Assembly: GCA_009731375.1 (NCBI GenBank)
Contig: BJOX01000014.1
Location: 397,072 to 461,071 of the forward strand
Reading direction: 5' to 3'
Source of the DNA: Paulinella micropora
Taxonomy: Eukaryota; Cercozoa; Imbricatea; Euglyphida
DNA length: 64,000 nt
This document shows, one piece after another, positions 55,934 to 64,000 of the stretch (positions are counted from its first letter, which is position 1; each line of letters begins with the position of its first letter). The position numbers were made by a program, and so were the translations under genes. The notes below the pieces were generated by a model. The model saw only the letters and a list, made by a program, of their open reading frames with translations, did not search any database and was not told where the DNA came from.

Positions 55934-56114
55934 TCAGGCGGTTCCCTTGAGGAATTTGCGGCAGTTCTTGCTCTTACAAAAGCACGGCCATACTTTATCG
56001 CCTGTCATTCCCTTGCCCAGCTGGAACCAGTGGTAGTCGACCGTCAGCTCCGTTCCCTTGGGGATGTCCTTGGCCGCAACGAACGCCAGTTGCGGTATGG
56101 AGATTTCCGAACCA
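55934..56114 (-). CDS. SET gene terminal exon (SET end, post-SET)
   Basis: Acceptor TGTGTGCAG. Reads [28 protein letters not shown], then [17 protein letters not shown] and TGA at 55936-55934. CFCKSKNC supplies post-SET zinc cysteines. Confidence 0.85.
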
Positions 56115-56718
56115 CTGCACACACCAGAAGCAAAAATGTGGGAAGATTTTACGGCAAAGCACCGCAAAACCTAAACATGGTAATTTTGCTGAAATTTACC
56201 GCAATTACTGCGAAACTTTCACTGCGTTTGCCTCATACATACATACATACATGCATGCATACATACATACATACATACATGCATACATACATACATACGT
56301 ACATACTTACATACATACATGCATACATACATACATACATGCATACATACATACATACATACATACATACATACAAACATACATACATACATACATACAT
56401 ACTACATACATACATCACGTACATGTATGACAGACATCACATACATATGCATGCATGCATACACACATGCATGGTCCATGTGATTATACCTGAACTTATA
56501 TCTATAGCTACTTTTTATCGAAGGACATTTGCATCAACATAGAGAAAATTTTATTGAGTAAGACATGTATGTATGTATGTATGCATGTATGCATCTATGT
56601 ATGTATGTATGTACGTATGTATGAATGTATGTATGTATGTATGCATGCACGCATGCAACGTATATATTATACTATATGTATGTATATGTATGTATGTATG
56701 TATATGTACGTATGCATG

Positions 56719-56752
<34 letters not shown>

Positions 56753-57759
56753 TGTATGTATGTGTATGTATGTATGTATGTATGTATCTATGTATGCATG
56801 TATGTTTGTATGTATGTATGTATGTAATGTAATACATTTTAATGTAATGTAATGTAAAGTAATTTAATGTAATGTAATGTAATGTAATGTAATATAATGT
56901 ACGTATGTATGCATGTAATGTATGCATGTAATGTATGTATGTATGTATGTATGTGTGTATGTAGCGTGGACCTTAGCTCATCAGGATGGACCATCGGACC
57001 CGTTGGCACCTATATTTACATACATACATGTGAGGGAGTAGAGGTGACACAAGGGCAGTAGTGAGGCAGCAGAGGTGATAAAGGGCAGTCGTGAGGCAGC
57101 AGAGGAGACAAAAGGGCAGTCGTGAGGCAGTAGAGGGACCAAGGGCAGTAGTGAGGCAGTAGAGTGACAAAAGAGCAGTAGTGAGGCAGTAGAGTGACAA
57201 AAGGGCAGTAGTGAGGTGGCAGGAGGGACACTCGGCAACAGCGAGGCAGCAGACCTGAAAGAAGAGCAGGTTGGGCAAGCAGGAGTGCTTGATAAAACGC
57301 CCACAACACGGAAAGAGTAAGGCAGTAGAGGGGACAGAAGTGAGGCGGTAGTGAGGCAGCAGAGGGGAGAAAAGGGCGGTAGTGAGGCAGCAGACCTGGA
57401 AGCAGAGCAGGTTGGGTGAGCAGGAGTGGTTGATGAAGCGGCCCTCGTTGCCCGCCACCGTGGGGTCCAGCACGATGTCCTGAACAACCAAGCAAGCAGC
57501 CAAGAACGTACTACTTCAATCAATCACTCTCATTCAATCATTCAATGATTCACTCAAGCATTCACTCAATCATGAATCAATCATCAATCAAGCACGCTCA
57601 TTCCCCGCCACGGCGGGGTCGAGCACAACGACCTGCCGCAACCAAGCAGGCAACCAGGCAAGCAAGCAATCACCCAATCAATCAAGCAATCACCCAATCA
57701 ATCAATCAATCATTCAATCATTCAATCAATCATTCAATCAATCATTCAATCAATCAATG

Positions 57760-57797
<38 letters not shown>

Positions 57798-57798
57798 C

Positions 57799-57842
<44 letters not shown>

Positions 57843-57874
57843 GCATCAACCAACCAACCAACCAACCAACCAAC

Positions 57875-57921
<47 letters not shown>

Positions 57922-58823
57922 CAACTATTCAAGCATTCAAGCATTCAAGCATTCAAACAATCAAAAACAATCAAGCAATCAGACAATCAGACAATCAAAC
58001 AATCAAACAATCAAACAATCGACAGCATACAATAAGTTCCTCGTGCTGAGCTACAATCAAGAATGAGGTCAAGCGCTTCAATTAAAAGTTATGTGTTGTG
58101 TGTTGTGGGTCTTTGGGGACAAAATATCCCGTACATTGCGTGCACAACAACTGGCGACAAAAAGCCGCACATTGCGTGCACACAGAGAAGTGGCTGTCAT
58201 GCGCTTCGTTCTCAGCCACTTGTCGCTCTTGACCTCCCTTCAAGTGGTGTAGAAAATATAGATAAATAGATAGATAGATAGATAGATAGATGAGATATCG
58301 CAAAAGGATGTAGTCTTTGCAAATGAACGCAGATTCACATTAAACAGCAATTTGTGTACTGTGCATGTGTCCGGGATGGGAATCACGGGTAGACTGTGTT
58401 CTCGAAAACGAAGTGGAGGTAGGTCGTTGAAAAAGGCAATCTAGGAATGGAGAGCGGGGTCTTGAGGAGGACAAGGAAGAGGAGAATGAAGAGGAAGCCG
58501 TTAGTCCAAGTGTTTTGAGCACCGTAAGCTTGCGCAAGCTACAATGATGACCTTATATAAGGCCTAAACCCCGAAGGGACGGCTATGACGGAATGCAGTC
58601 ACCGATACGGACTAAAGGAAGATTAGTCCCATTTTTGACTGCACAGGAGCGATAAATCGCAAAAGAGCAACGAGCTACGCAAGACGATAGCTTCAAGCAA
58701 AGGGATTTGGATTGGGAGTAAGAAAAACCCAAGGCGCGTAGACATCGATGAACAGAGAACGATACCATGCCGCGAGCCCCGCATTCGATTTGACGAAGGT
58801 GGCAGGTAGATAGATAGATAGAC

Positions 58824-58855
<32 letters not shown>

Positions 58856-58908
58856 GGATAGATGGATAGATAGATAGATAGATAGATGAATGGATGGATG
58901 GATGGATG

Positions 58909-58957
<49 letters not shown>

Positions 58958-59173
58958 CTAGAGCGCTAGGTGGCTGGAGGGCGACCTCGCAGAAGTAGTA
59001 GCTCCTCTTGTCGTCCAGCGTCCAGTAGTAATTGTCATGGTACTGCAGACAAGACGCATGCATGTTATGTCAGAAGTAGTTGTCATGCTACTGCACACAA
59101 GACGCATGCAGGTTATGTATGTATGCATATATGTATGTATGTATGTATCTATGTATCTATGTATGTATGTATG

Positions 59174-59219
<46 letters not shown>

Positions 59220-59681
59220 TGTGTATGTGTTTGTGGGTGTGTGTGTCTACCTCGTGTCGCGCCTTGGCTTCCTTCTCTGTGATGAGCTCTCCATAGTACG
59301 CTACCTACCAGAGATAGGAAGATAGATAGATAGGTAGGTAAGTAGGTAGGTAGGTAGGCAGGCAGGCAGATAGAGAGATAGACATACAGACAGAGACAGA
59401 CAGAGACAGACAGATAGATAGACAGATAGATAGATAGATAGATAGATAGATATATAGATAAGAAAGATAGACAGAGAGACAGACAGACAGACAGACAGAT
59501 CTACCACGAAGGCATTGTAGGGGATGTCCTCATCGGCGTACAGGGCTAGCGCCTTGAAGCTCTTGGTGTTGACTAGCTTGGTCTTGTAGTGCGGACCGAA
59601 CCACAGCTCACGCAACAGACACCTAACACACACACACGCCAACGCAACAAGCTGAACTATACTACTACTACCACCACCACC

Positions 59682-59734
<53 letters not shown>

Positions 59735-59741
59735 TACCACT

Positions 59742-59803
<62 letters not shown>

Positions 59804-59804
59804 G

Positions 59805-59836
<32 letters not shown>

Positions 59837-59844
59837 CACTACTA

Positions 59845-59933
<89 letters not shown>

Positions 59934-59990
59934 GCCGCTGCAACGGCCCAGAATTTCGCAAGTAGGTAGGTAGGTAGGTAGGTAGGTAGG

Positions 59991-60039
<49 letters not shown>

Positions 60040-62880
60040 GGGTAGGTAGCTGTGCGTACTGTCCTCGTTGGCAGCGGCCCACGATTTCGCAGTTGAGGTC
60101 ACACCAACAACCACTCCACGTACTCATCTACATAGGTAAGGTAGATTTCGCAGTTGAGGTCACACCAACAACCACTCCACGTACTCATCTACATAGATAG
60201 CAAGGTAGATTTCGCAGTTGAGGTCACACCAACAACCACTCCTTGTACTCAGCTACATAGATAGGAAGGTAGCAAGGTAAAGAGCAGTTGAGGTCACACA
60301 ACAACCACTTCACGTACTCATCTACATAGATAGGAAGGTAGCAAGATAGGTAGGTAGATAGATAGATAGATAGATAGATAGATGGATGGATGGATGGATG
60401 GATGGATGGATAGATAGGCAGGCAGGTGGATAGGCAGGCAGGTAGGTAGGTAGCTAGGCAGGTAGATAGGCAGACAGGTAGGTAGGTAGGTAGGCAGGTA
60501 GATAGGGAGGCAGGTAGGTAGGTAGGTAGGTAGGTGGGTAGGTAGGTGGGTAGGTAGGTGCTACATTGTCATGGGCATGAACATGAATGTGAACATTTGT
60601 AAACACAGCAACATGAACAATTGACATCTACATCGACATGACATTAACATAGAGAGTATTAGTGTAAGTGTTAGGTCCGTTCTACACCATCGAGATTTCC
60701 GGGTTCTGGGTGTGAAAGTGGCACCGCAGGCCAGGCTTTTCAGGCCGCAAACGCAGAAAGCGGCAGCAGACAGCCGGCAATCTGGGTGCAGTAGAACAAC
60801 TCTTAGTATCTGTTAGTAAGATGGCGTACCTGGCGATCTACTTTCTCTTTCTCCGGGCCGCTGAGCTTCCTTCTCACGGATGAACCCAGCCTACATCAAC
60901 ATATGCATACATACGTATTTGAATCTATCTATCTTTTTTCTATCTAAATATCTATCTCAATATCTATCTACGTACCTATCTATACCTACCTATCTACTAC
61001 CAATTTACCTACCTGTGTGATTCCTACCCATCTACCTACCTGTGTGATTGCTACCCATATACCTAGCTGTGTGATTGCTACCCATCTACCTACCTGTGTG
61101 ATTGCTACCCATCTATCTACCTGTGTGACTGCTACCCATCTACCTACCTGTGTGATTGCTACCCATCTACCTACCTGTGTGATTGCTACCCATCTACCTA
61201 CCTGTGTGATTGCTACCCATCTACCTACCTGTGCGATTGCTACCCATCTACCTACCTGTGTGATTGCTACCCATTTACCTACCTGTGTGATTGCTACCCA
61301 TCTACCTACCTGTGTGATTGCTACCCATCTACCTACCTGTGTGATTGCTACCCATCTACCTACCTGTGTGATTGCTACCCATCTACCTACCTGTGTGATT
61401 GCTACCCATCTACCTACCTGTGTGATTGCTACCCATCTACCTACCTGTGTGATTGCTACCCATCTACCTACCTGTGTGATTGCTACCCATCTACCTACCT
61501 GTGTGATTGCTACCCATCTACCTACCTGTGTGATTGCTACCCATCTACCTACCTGTGTGATTGCTACCCATCTACCTACCTGTGTGATTGCTACCCATCT
61601 ACCTACCTGTGTGATTGCTACCCATCTACCTACCTGTGTGATTGCTACCCATCTACCTACCTGTGTGATTGCTACCCATCTACCTACCTGTGTGATTGCT
61701 ACCCATCTACCTACCTGTGTGATTGCTACCCATCTACCTACCTGTGTGATTGCTACCCATCTACCTACCTGTGTGATTGCTACCCATCTACCTACCTGTG
61801 TGATTGCTACCCATCTACCTACCTGTGTGATTGCTACCCATCTACCTACCTGTGTGATTGCTACCCATCTACCTACCTGTGTGATTGCTACCCATCTACC
61901 TACCTGTGTGATTGCTACCCATCTACCTACCTGTGTGATTCCTTTGGTATGGGTAACAATGCGACATTTGAACTTATCTGTCCATCCATCCATCTATCTC
62001 TCTCTCTCTCTCTCTCTCTCTACCGGTGCGACTCGTTGTGTGTATGTGTGACGATGTGACACCCGTGCTGCTCCAGCGCCTGCGGAGTACACATACATGA
62101 TGCAGAGAAAACATATACAGATATGGATATAGACATAGATATGCAGATACTTTGGATATGAATATAGATATGGATGTGAAATATGGAGACGGATAAGATT
62201 GACTGAGTAGATCTGGATGTAGACAGAAAAAATATAGATGAGATAGATGGGGCATTTTTTTTTTTTTTTTTTTTAATAAGTAGCTATAGATTTAGATATA
62301 GCTTCAAGATATAGATAGACGGGGCAGTGATGTATGTATGTATGTACGTTTTACCTTAACAACGGAAGTATGCACCTGGTTGCGCCTCAGAACACGCTCT
62401 ACCTACATACATACATACATACATACATACATACATACATACATGCATGCATACATGCATACATACATACATACATACATGCATGCATGCATACATATAT
62501 ACATACATACATACATACATAAATACATACATAAATACAAGCATGCATGCATGCATACATACCCTTGGCACCTTCGGTAACCGATTGTGAAAATCGCACA
62601 TCTCGTCCCACCTAGATTTGTATGTATGTATGCATGTATGTATGTATGTATGTATGCATGGATGTAGTATAAAGATTGATTAGTAAGACGGAGAGCGAAG
62701 GCAGGCGAAACTTTCGCGGTATTCGCGGTGATTTTTCGGAAACTGACCACATCCCCCCCCCCTCATATCATATTTTTGCGAAACTTTCGCGGCATTTGCG
62801 GCGACTTCCCGGAAAGCTACGTCATATCTTTTCCTCCCGTCTCATGCTTTGGCCTGACTTGCATCATCAAACCAGAAGGG

Positions 62881-62923
<43 letters not shown>

Positions 62924-63028
62924 AGTCGGGTTTATCGTTGTCAGCGTCCGGTCGCTCAGTCTTGCTACTATCGCCTAGGGTAGATAGATAGGTAGGTAGG
63001 TAGGTAGGTAGGTTGGTAGGTAGATAGG

Positions 63029-63067
<39 letters not shown>

Positions 63068-63135
63068 GTAGGTAGGAGGTAGGTAGGTAGGTAGATAGAT
63101 AGATAGATAAACAGATAGGTAGGTAGGTAGGTAGG

Positions 63136-63170
<35 letters not shown>

Positions 63171-63187
63171 GTAGGTAGGTAGGATAG

Positions 63188-63284
<97 letters not shown>

Positions 63285-63400
63285 CATGTATCTATCTATC
63301 TATCTATGTATCTATCTATCTATCTATATATCTATCTATCTATCTATCTATCAAAAAGAAACAGAGCATTGGCATGTTACGACAGACAGCCCAGGTCCTG

Positions 63401-63455
<55 letters not shown>

Positions 63456-63463
63456 ATCCATCC

Positions 63464-63515
<52 letters not shown>

Positions 63516-63586
63516 GTAGATAGATAGATAGATAGATAGCCACCTGGGGTTTCTGTCGCAATCATGCCCATTCTTTGTTTCTTTTT
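55934..63586 (-). CDS. SET-domain histone-lysine methyltransferase, at least 13 exons
   Basis: Exons, minus strand in order: 63586-63544, 62974-62923, 62880-62859, 62611-62563, 62396-62374, 62079-62053, 60890-60830, 60127-60060, 59622-59505, 59304-59251, 59042-58986, 57479-57396, 57009-56972 and 56114-55934. From 60127 on, every intron phase joins: pre-SET-like [21 protein letters not shown] start [52 protein letters not shown] with the S-adenosylmethionine-binding [12 protein letters not shown] with the catalytic-site Tyr; post-[14 protein letters not shown]. This is the layout of the SUV39/SUVH/G9a class, which methylates histone H3 Lys9, but the exact substrate cannot be told. The N-terminal exons are weaker, and the joins around 60830-60890 do not fit phase. 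Confidence 0.8.
56120..56232 (-). repeat. R4-related repeat
   Basis: On the minus strand, GTGAAAGTTTCGCAGTAATT and GCGGTAAATTTCAGC relate it to 62700-62835. Confidence 0.5.
56233..56965. repeat. CATA / TATG / TAATG microsatellite
   Basis: An intron filled with tetranucleotides; AATGT pentamers at about 56823-56895. A short unique patch at about 56415-56560. Confidence 0.93.
56972..57009 (-). CDS. SET gene exon ([12 protein letters not shown])
   Basis: Acceptor AATATAG, donor GTCCAC; 38 nt whose two-base remainder restores the frame between the NHSC exon and the last exon. Confidence 0.65.
57032..57390. repeat. Intronic minisatellite, about 30-bp unit
   Basis: GGGCAGTAGTGAGGCAGTAG plus AGTGACAAA-like units repeat about ten times, interrupted by an exon copy at 57245-57305. 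Confidence 0.85.
57245..57305 (-). pseudogene. Diverged copy of the NHSC exon
   Basis: Reads [14 protein letters not shown] with donor kept; the catalytic-site Asn of NHSC is Lys here, so it is unlikely to work. Confidence 0.7.
57396..57479 (-). CDS. SET gene NHSC exon
   Basis: Acceptor TTGTTCAG, donor GTCTGC. 28 codons: [20 protein letters not shown] then SPNLLCFQ. Confidence 0.88.
57530..58022. repeat. (CAAT)n / CATTCAAG repeats with an exon echo
   Basis: CAAT-type repeats. At about 57600-57655 CCCCGCCACGGCGGGGTCGA repeats the acceptor half of the NHSC exon in decayed form. Confidence 0.85.
58285..58801 (-). mobile_element. R2 copy, reverse
   Basis: From the R2 terminus (GAGATATCGCAAAAGGA on the plus strand) to the coding part, where a frame matching 16769-16954 is open on the minus strand (58768-58583). 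It has more differences than the 11.6 and 16.6 kb copies, so it is older. Confidence 0.82.
58802..58962. repeat. (GATA)n / (GGAT)n microsatellite
   Basis: Pyrimidine-rich CTAT on the coding strand of the SET gene. Confidence 0.95.
58986..59042 (-). CDS. SET gene exon (YYWTLDD)
   Basis: Acceptor GTCTGCAG, donor [25 protein letters not shown]. Confidence 0.82.
59024..59116 (-). repeat. Tandem copy of exon acceptor region (46 bp)
   Basis: 59024-59070 and 59071-59116 are near-identical: the first exon codons, the acceptor and upstream intron sequence. Confidence 0.8.
59117..59245. repeat. TATG, CT and GT repeats
   Basis: Simple repeats in the intron. Confidence 0.93.
59251..59304 (-). CDS. SET gene exon (YYGELI)
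   Basis: Acceptor CTCTGGTAG, donor [24 protein letters not shown], the YxGE(L/I) motif of the SET core. Confidence 0.85.
59310..59500. repeat. GTAG / GATA / GACA repeats
   Basis: Coding-strand CTAT and CTGT pyrimidine repeats upstream of the acceptor. Confidence 0.93.
59505..59622 (-). CDS. SET gene exon (SET start)
   Basis: Acceptor TGTGTTAG, donor GTAGAT. 39 codons: [20 protein letters not shown] then [19 protein letters not shown]. Confidence 0.85.
59657..59935. repeat. (ACT)n trinucleotide array
   Basis: About 280 bases of ACT with ACC interruptions. Confidence 0.95.
60060..60127 (-). CDS. SET gene pre-SET exon
   Basis: Acceptor CTATGTAG, donor [26 protein letters not shown] then RG, ending in phase 2. 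The cysteines suit the zinc cluster that precedes SET in the SUV39 class, though fewer are visible than in a full pre-SET. Confidence 0.65.
60128..60335 (-). repeat. Tandem copies of the pre-SET exon acceptor half
   Basis: TTCGCAGTTGAGGTCACACC plus AACAACCACTCCACGTACTC recurs at about 60147, 60208 and 60284 in addition to the exon, each with the same acceptor. Confidence 0.85.
60340..60560. repeat. GATA / GTAG / GGCA microsatellite
   Basis: Mixed tetranucleotides. Confidence 0.93.
60679..60797. mobile_element. Possible MITE with imperfect terminal inverted repeats
   Basis: The ends GTTCTAC...GTAGAAC pair over about 19 bases with four mismatches. No clear target duplication. Tentative. Confidence 0.35.
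60830..60890 (-). CDS. SET gene exon candidate
   Basis: Acceptor TGATGTAG, donor GTACGC. Either [20 protein letters not shown] or [20 protein letters not shown]; only the first joins the pre-SET exon, and then its 5' side does not fit the next exon upstream. Confidence 0.4.
61011..61940. repeat. 27-bp minisatellite, about 34 copies
   Basis: Unit ATTGCTACCCATCTACCTAC plus CTGTGTG, almost perfect. Because 27 is divisible by three, both strands stay open (ITQVGRWVA on the minus strand), but it lies in an intron by the exon chain here. Confidence 0.92.
62053..62079 (-). CDS. SET gene 27-nt exon candidate
   Basis: Acceptor CTCCGCAG, donor [15 protein letters not shown] in phase 0. Confidence 0.45.
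62374..62396 (-). CDS. SET gene 23-nt exon candidate
   Basis: Acceptor GGTAG, donor GTGCAT; RVLRRNQ, phase 1 start and phase 0 end. Confidence 0.4.
62401..62560. repeat. (CATA)n microsatellite
   Basis: Tetranucleotide intron filling. Confidence 0.93.
62563..62611 (-). CDS. SET gene exon candidate (GRDVRFSQS)
   Basis: Acceptor AATCTAG, donor [22 protein letters not shown], ending in phase 1 as the next exon requires. Confidence 0.45.
62690..62835 (+). repeat. R4 repeat, two tandem diverged units
   Basis: GCGAAACTTTCGCGGTATTC and GCGAAACTTTCGCGGCATTT, each followed by a GATTTTTCGGAAA-like piece. Confidence 0.65.
62859..62880 (-). CDS. SET gene 22-nt exon candidate
   Basis: Acceptor TATACAG, donor GTCAGG; PSGLMMQ with phases that fit both neighbours. 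Confidence 0.3.
62923..62974 (-). CDS. SET gene exon candidate (acidic)
   Basis: Acceptor ACCCTAG, donor [22 protein letters not shown]. Confidence 0.5.
62982..63350. repeat. GTAG / GATA then CTAT microsatellite
   Basis: The strand switches from GATA to CTAT at about 63186. Confidence 0.95.
63353..63395 (+). pseudogene. Inverted copy of the KKKQRMG exon
   Basis: AAAAAGAAACAGAGCATTGG then CATGTTACGACAGACAGCCCAG and GT on the plus strand resembles the minus-strand exon at 63586-63544, donor included. Confidence 0.65.
63400..63540. repeat. CTAT next to GATA foldback
   Basis: (CTAT)n to 63465, then (GATA)n to 63539; it is the centre of the inverted duplication. Confidence 0.93.
63544..63586 (-). 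CDS. SET gene most upstream exon candidate
   Basis: Acceptor CGCACAAG, donor [20 protein letters not shown], ending in phase 1, which fits the next exon. Confidence 0.45.
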
Positions 63587-63594
63587 CTTGTGCG

Positions 63595-63680
63595 GGGAGG
63601 AGGAGGAGCAGGAAGAGGAGAAGGAGGAGGAGGAGGAAGAAGAAGAAGAAGAAGAAGAAGAAGAAGAGGAGGAGGAAGAG
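63595..63680. repeat. (GAG)n / (GAA)n triplets
   Basis: Purine triplet run. Confidence 0.93.
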
Positions 63681-63852
63681 GAGGAGCACATAGAGCTAGA
63701 CATGCTGCGACCATTGCTGCACCCTGCGCAACAAAACATGCATGTATGTCATGTATATGAGGCATGCCATCTATGTAATGTAGATTTGTTTCTTTGTTCT
63801 GATGTGATGAAGAAGAAGAAGAAGAAGAGGCTGTAGCGGACACAGCGTGAGC

Positions 63853-63945
63853 ATTGCTCCTCCACTGCACAATAACCTGTGTGACTGTCCTCCACTGCAC
63901 AATGACCTGTGTGACTGTCCTCCACTGCACAATGACATGCCACTG
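63853..63945. repeat. 31-bp tandem repeat, three copies
   Basis: TCCTCCACTGCACAATGACC plus TGTGTGACTG-type units. Confidence 0.8.
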
Positions 63946-64000
63946 TCATGCAGGTCACGCATGTCAGTCTTGTTATGCATGTTGTATGCACATGTATGTG

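Noticed and set aside
59589-60127. Poly-Thr / poly-Val ORFs
   Set aside because: Artefacts of the (ACT)n array.
63690-63723. Further upstream SET gene exon (GAAMVAACLAL)
   Set aside because: AG and GT borders exist, but its phase does not join 63586-63544.

Overview
The window is eukaryotic nuclear DNA. The genes are broken into many short exons (17-200 nt) with GT-AG introns. There are LTR and non-LTR retrotransposons and a tRNA-derived SINE, and probably more than half of the sequence is tri-, tetra- and dinucleotide repeat. Several N gaps sit inside these repeats. I see no bacterial genes, RNA genes or CRISPR. The lineage cannot be fixed from the sequence; an alga, another protist or an early-branching group with a repeat-bloated genome all fit.

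Layout. 1-5.7 kb: a cluster of tRNA-derived SINEs with (ATT)n tails in TATG/TACA microsatellite. 6.4-20.7 kb: a plus-strand gene (gene A) of about 17 small exons. Its predicted product has a canonical FYVE zinc finger split over four exons, a second divergent FYVE-like finger, and an ankyrin repeat. Its introns are full of (CTAT)n and of two retroelement families, called R1 and R2 here. 22.5-23.5 kb: a 493-bp tandem duplication. 24-28.5 kb: a decayed minus-strand Gypsy-like element (gag, protease, RT only). 29.3-31.2 kb: AT-rich DNA without a recognisable gene. 31.2-35.3 kb: simple repeats. 35.5-43.6 kb: a second plus-strand multi-exon gene (gene B) for a Lys/Glu-rich protein of unknown function, ending in a clear stop codon. 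44.8-54.8 kb: an almost intact Ty3/Gypsy-like LTR element with 130-bp LTRs, a 4-bp target duplication and one 3,036-codon gag-pol frame. 55.2-55.8 kb: a gag-like remnant. 63.6-55.9 kb (minus strand): a multi-exon histone-lysine methyltransferase gene with pre-SET, SET and post-SET parts, convergent with gene B.

The exons were found by hand: AG/GT borders, intron phase carried from exon to exon, and domain signatures. For FYVE-1 and the SET domain the phases join perfectly and rebuild every conserved Cys/His or catalytic motif, so these calls are strong. Gene B and the outer exons are weaker.

The most unusual signal is that exon borders recur. Fragments of real exons, 25-60 nt long and still carrying the splice acceptor or donor, occur in two to five copies within the neighbouring introns. 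In several cases the copies directly flank an R1 or R2 insertion, as long target-site duplications would. R1 and R2 share a 3' end that runs into (CTAT)n. This suggests that retroelements inserting at exon edges duplicated the splice sites and seeded the tetranucleotide arrays that now fill the introns.
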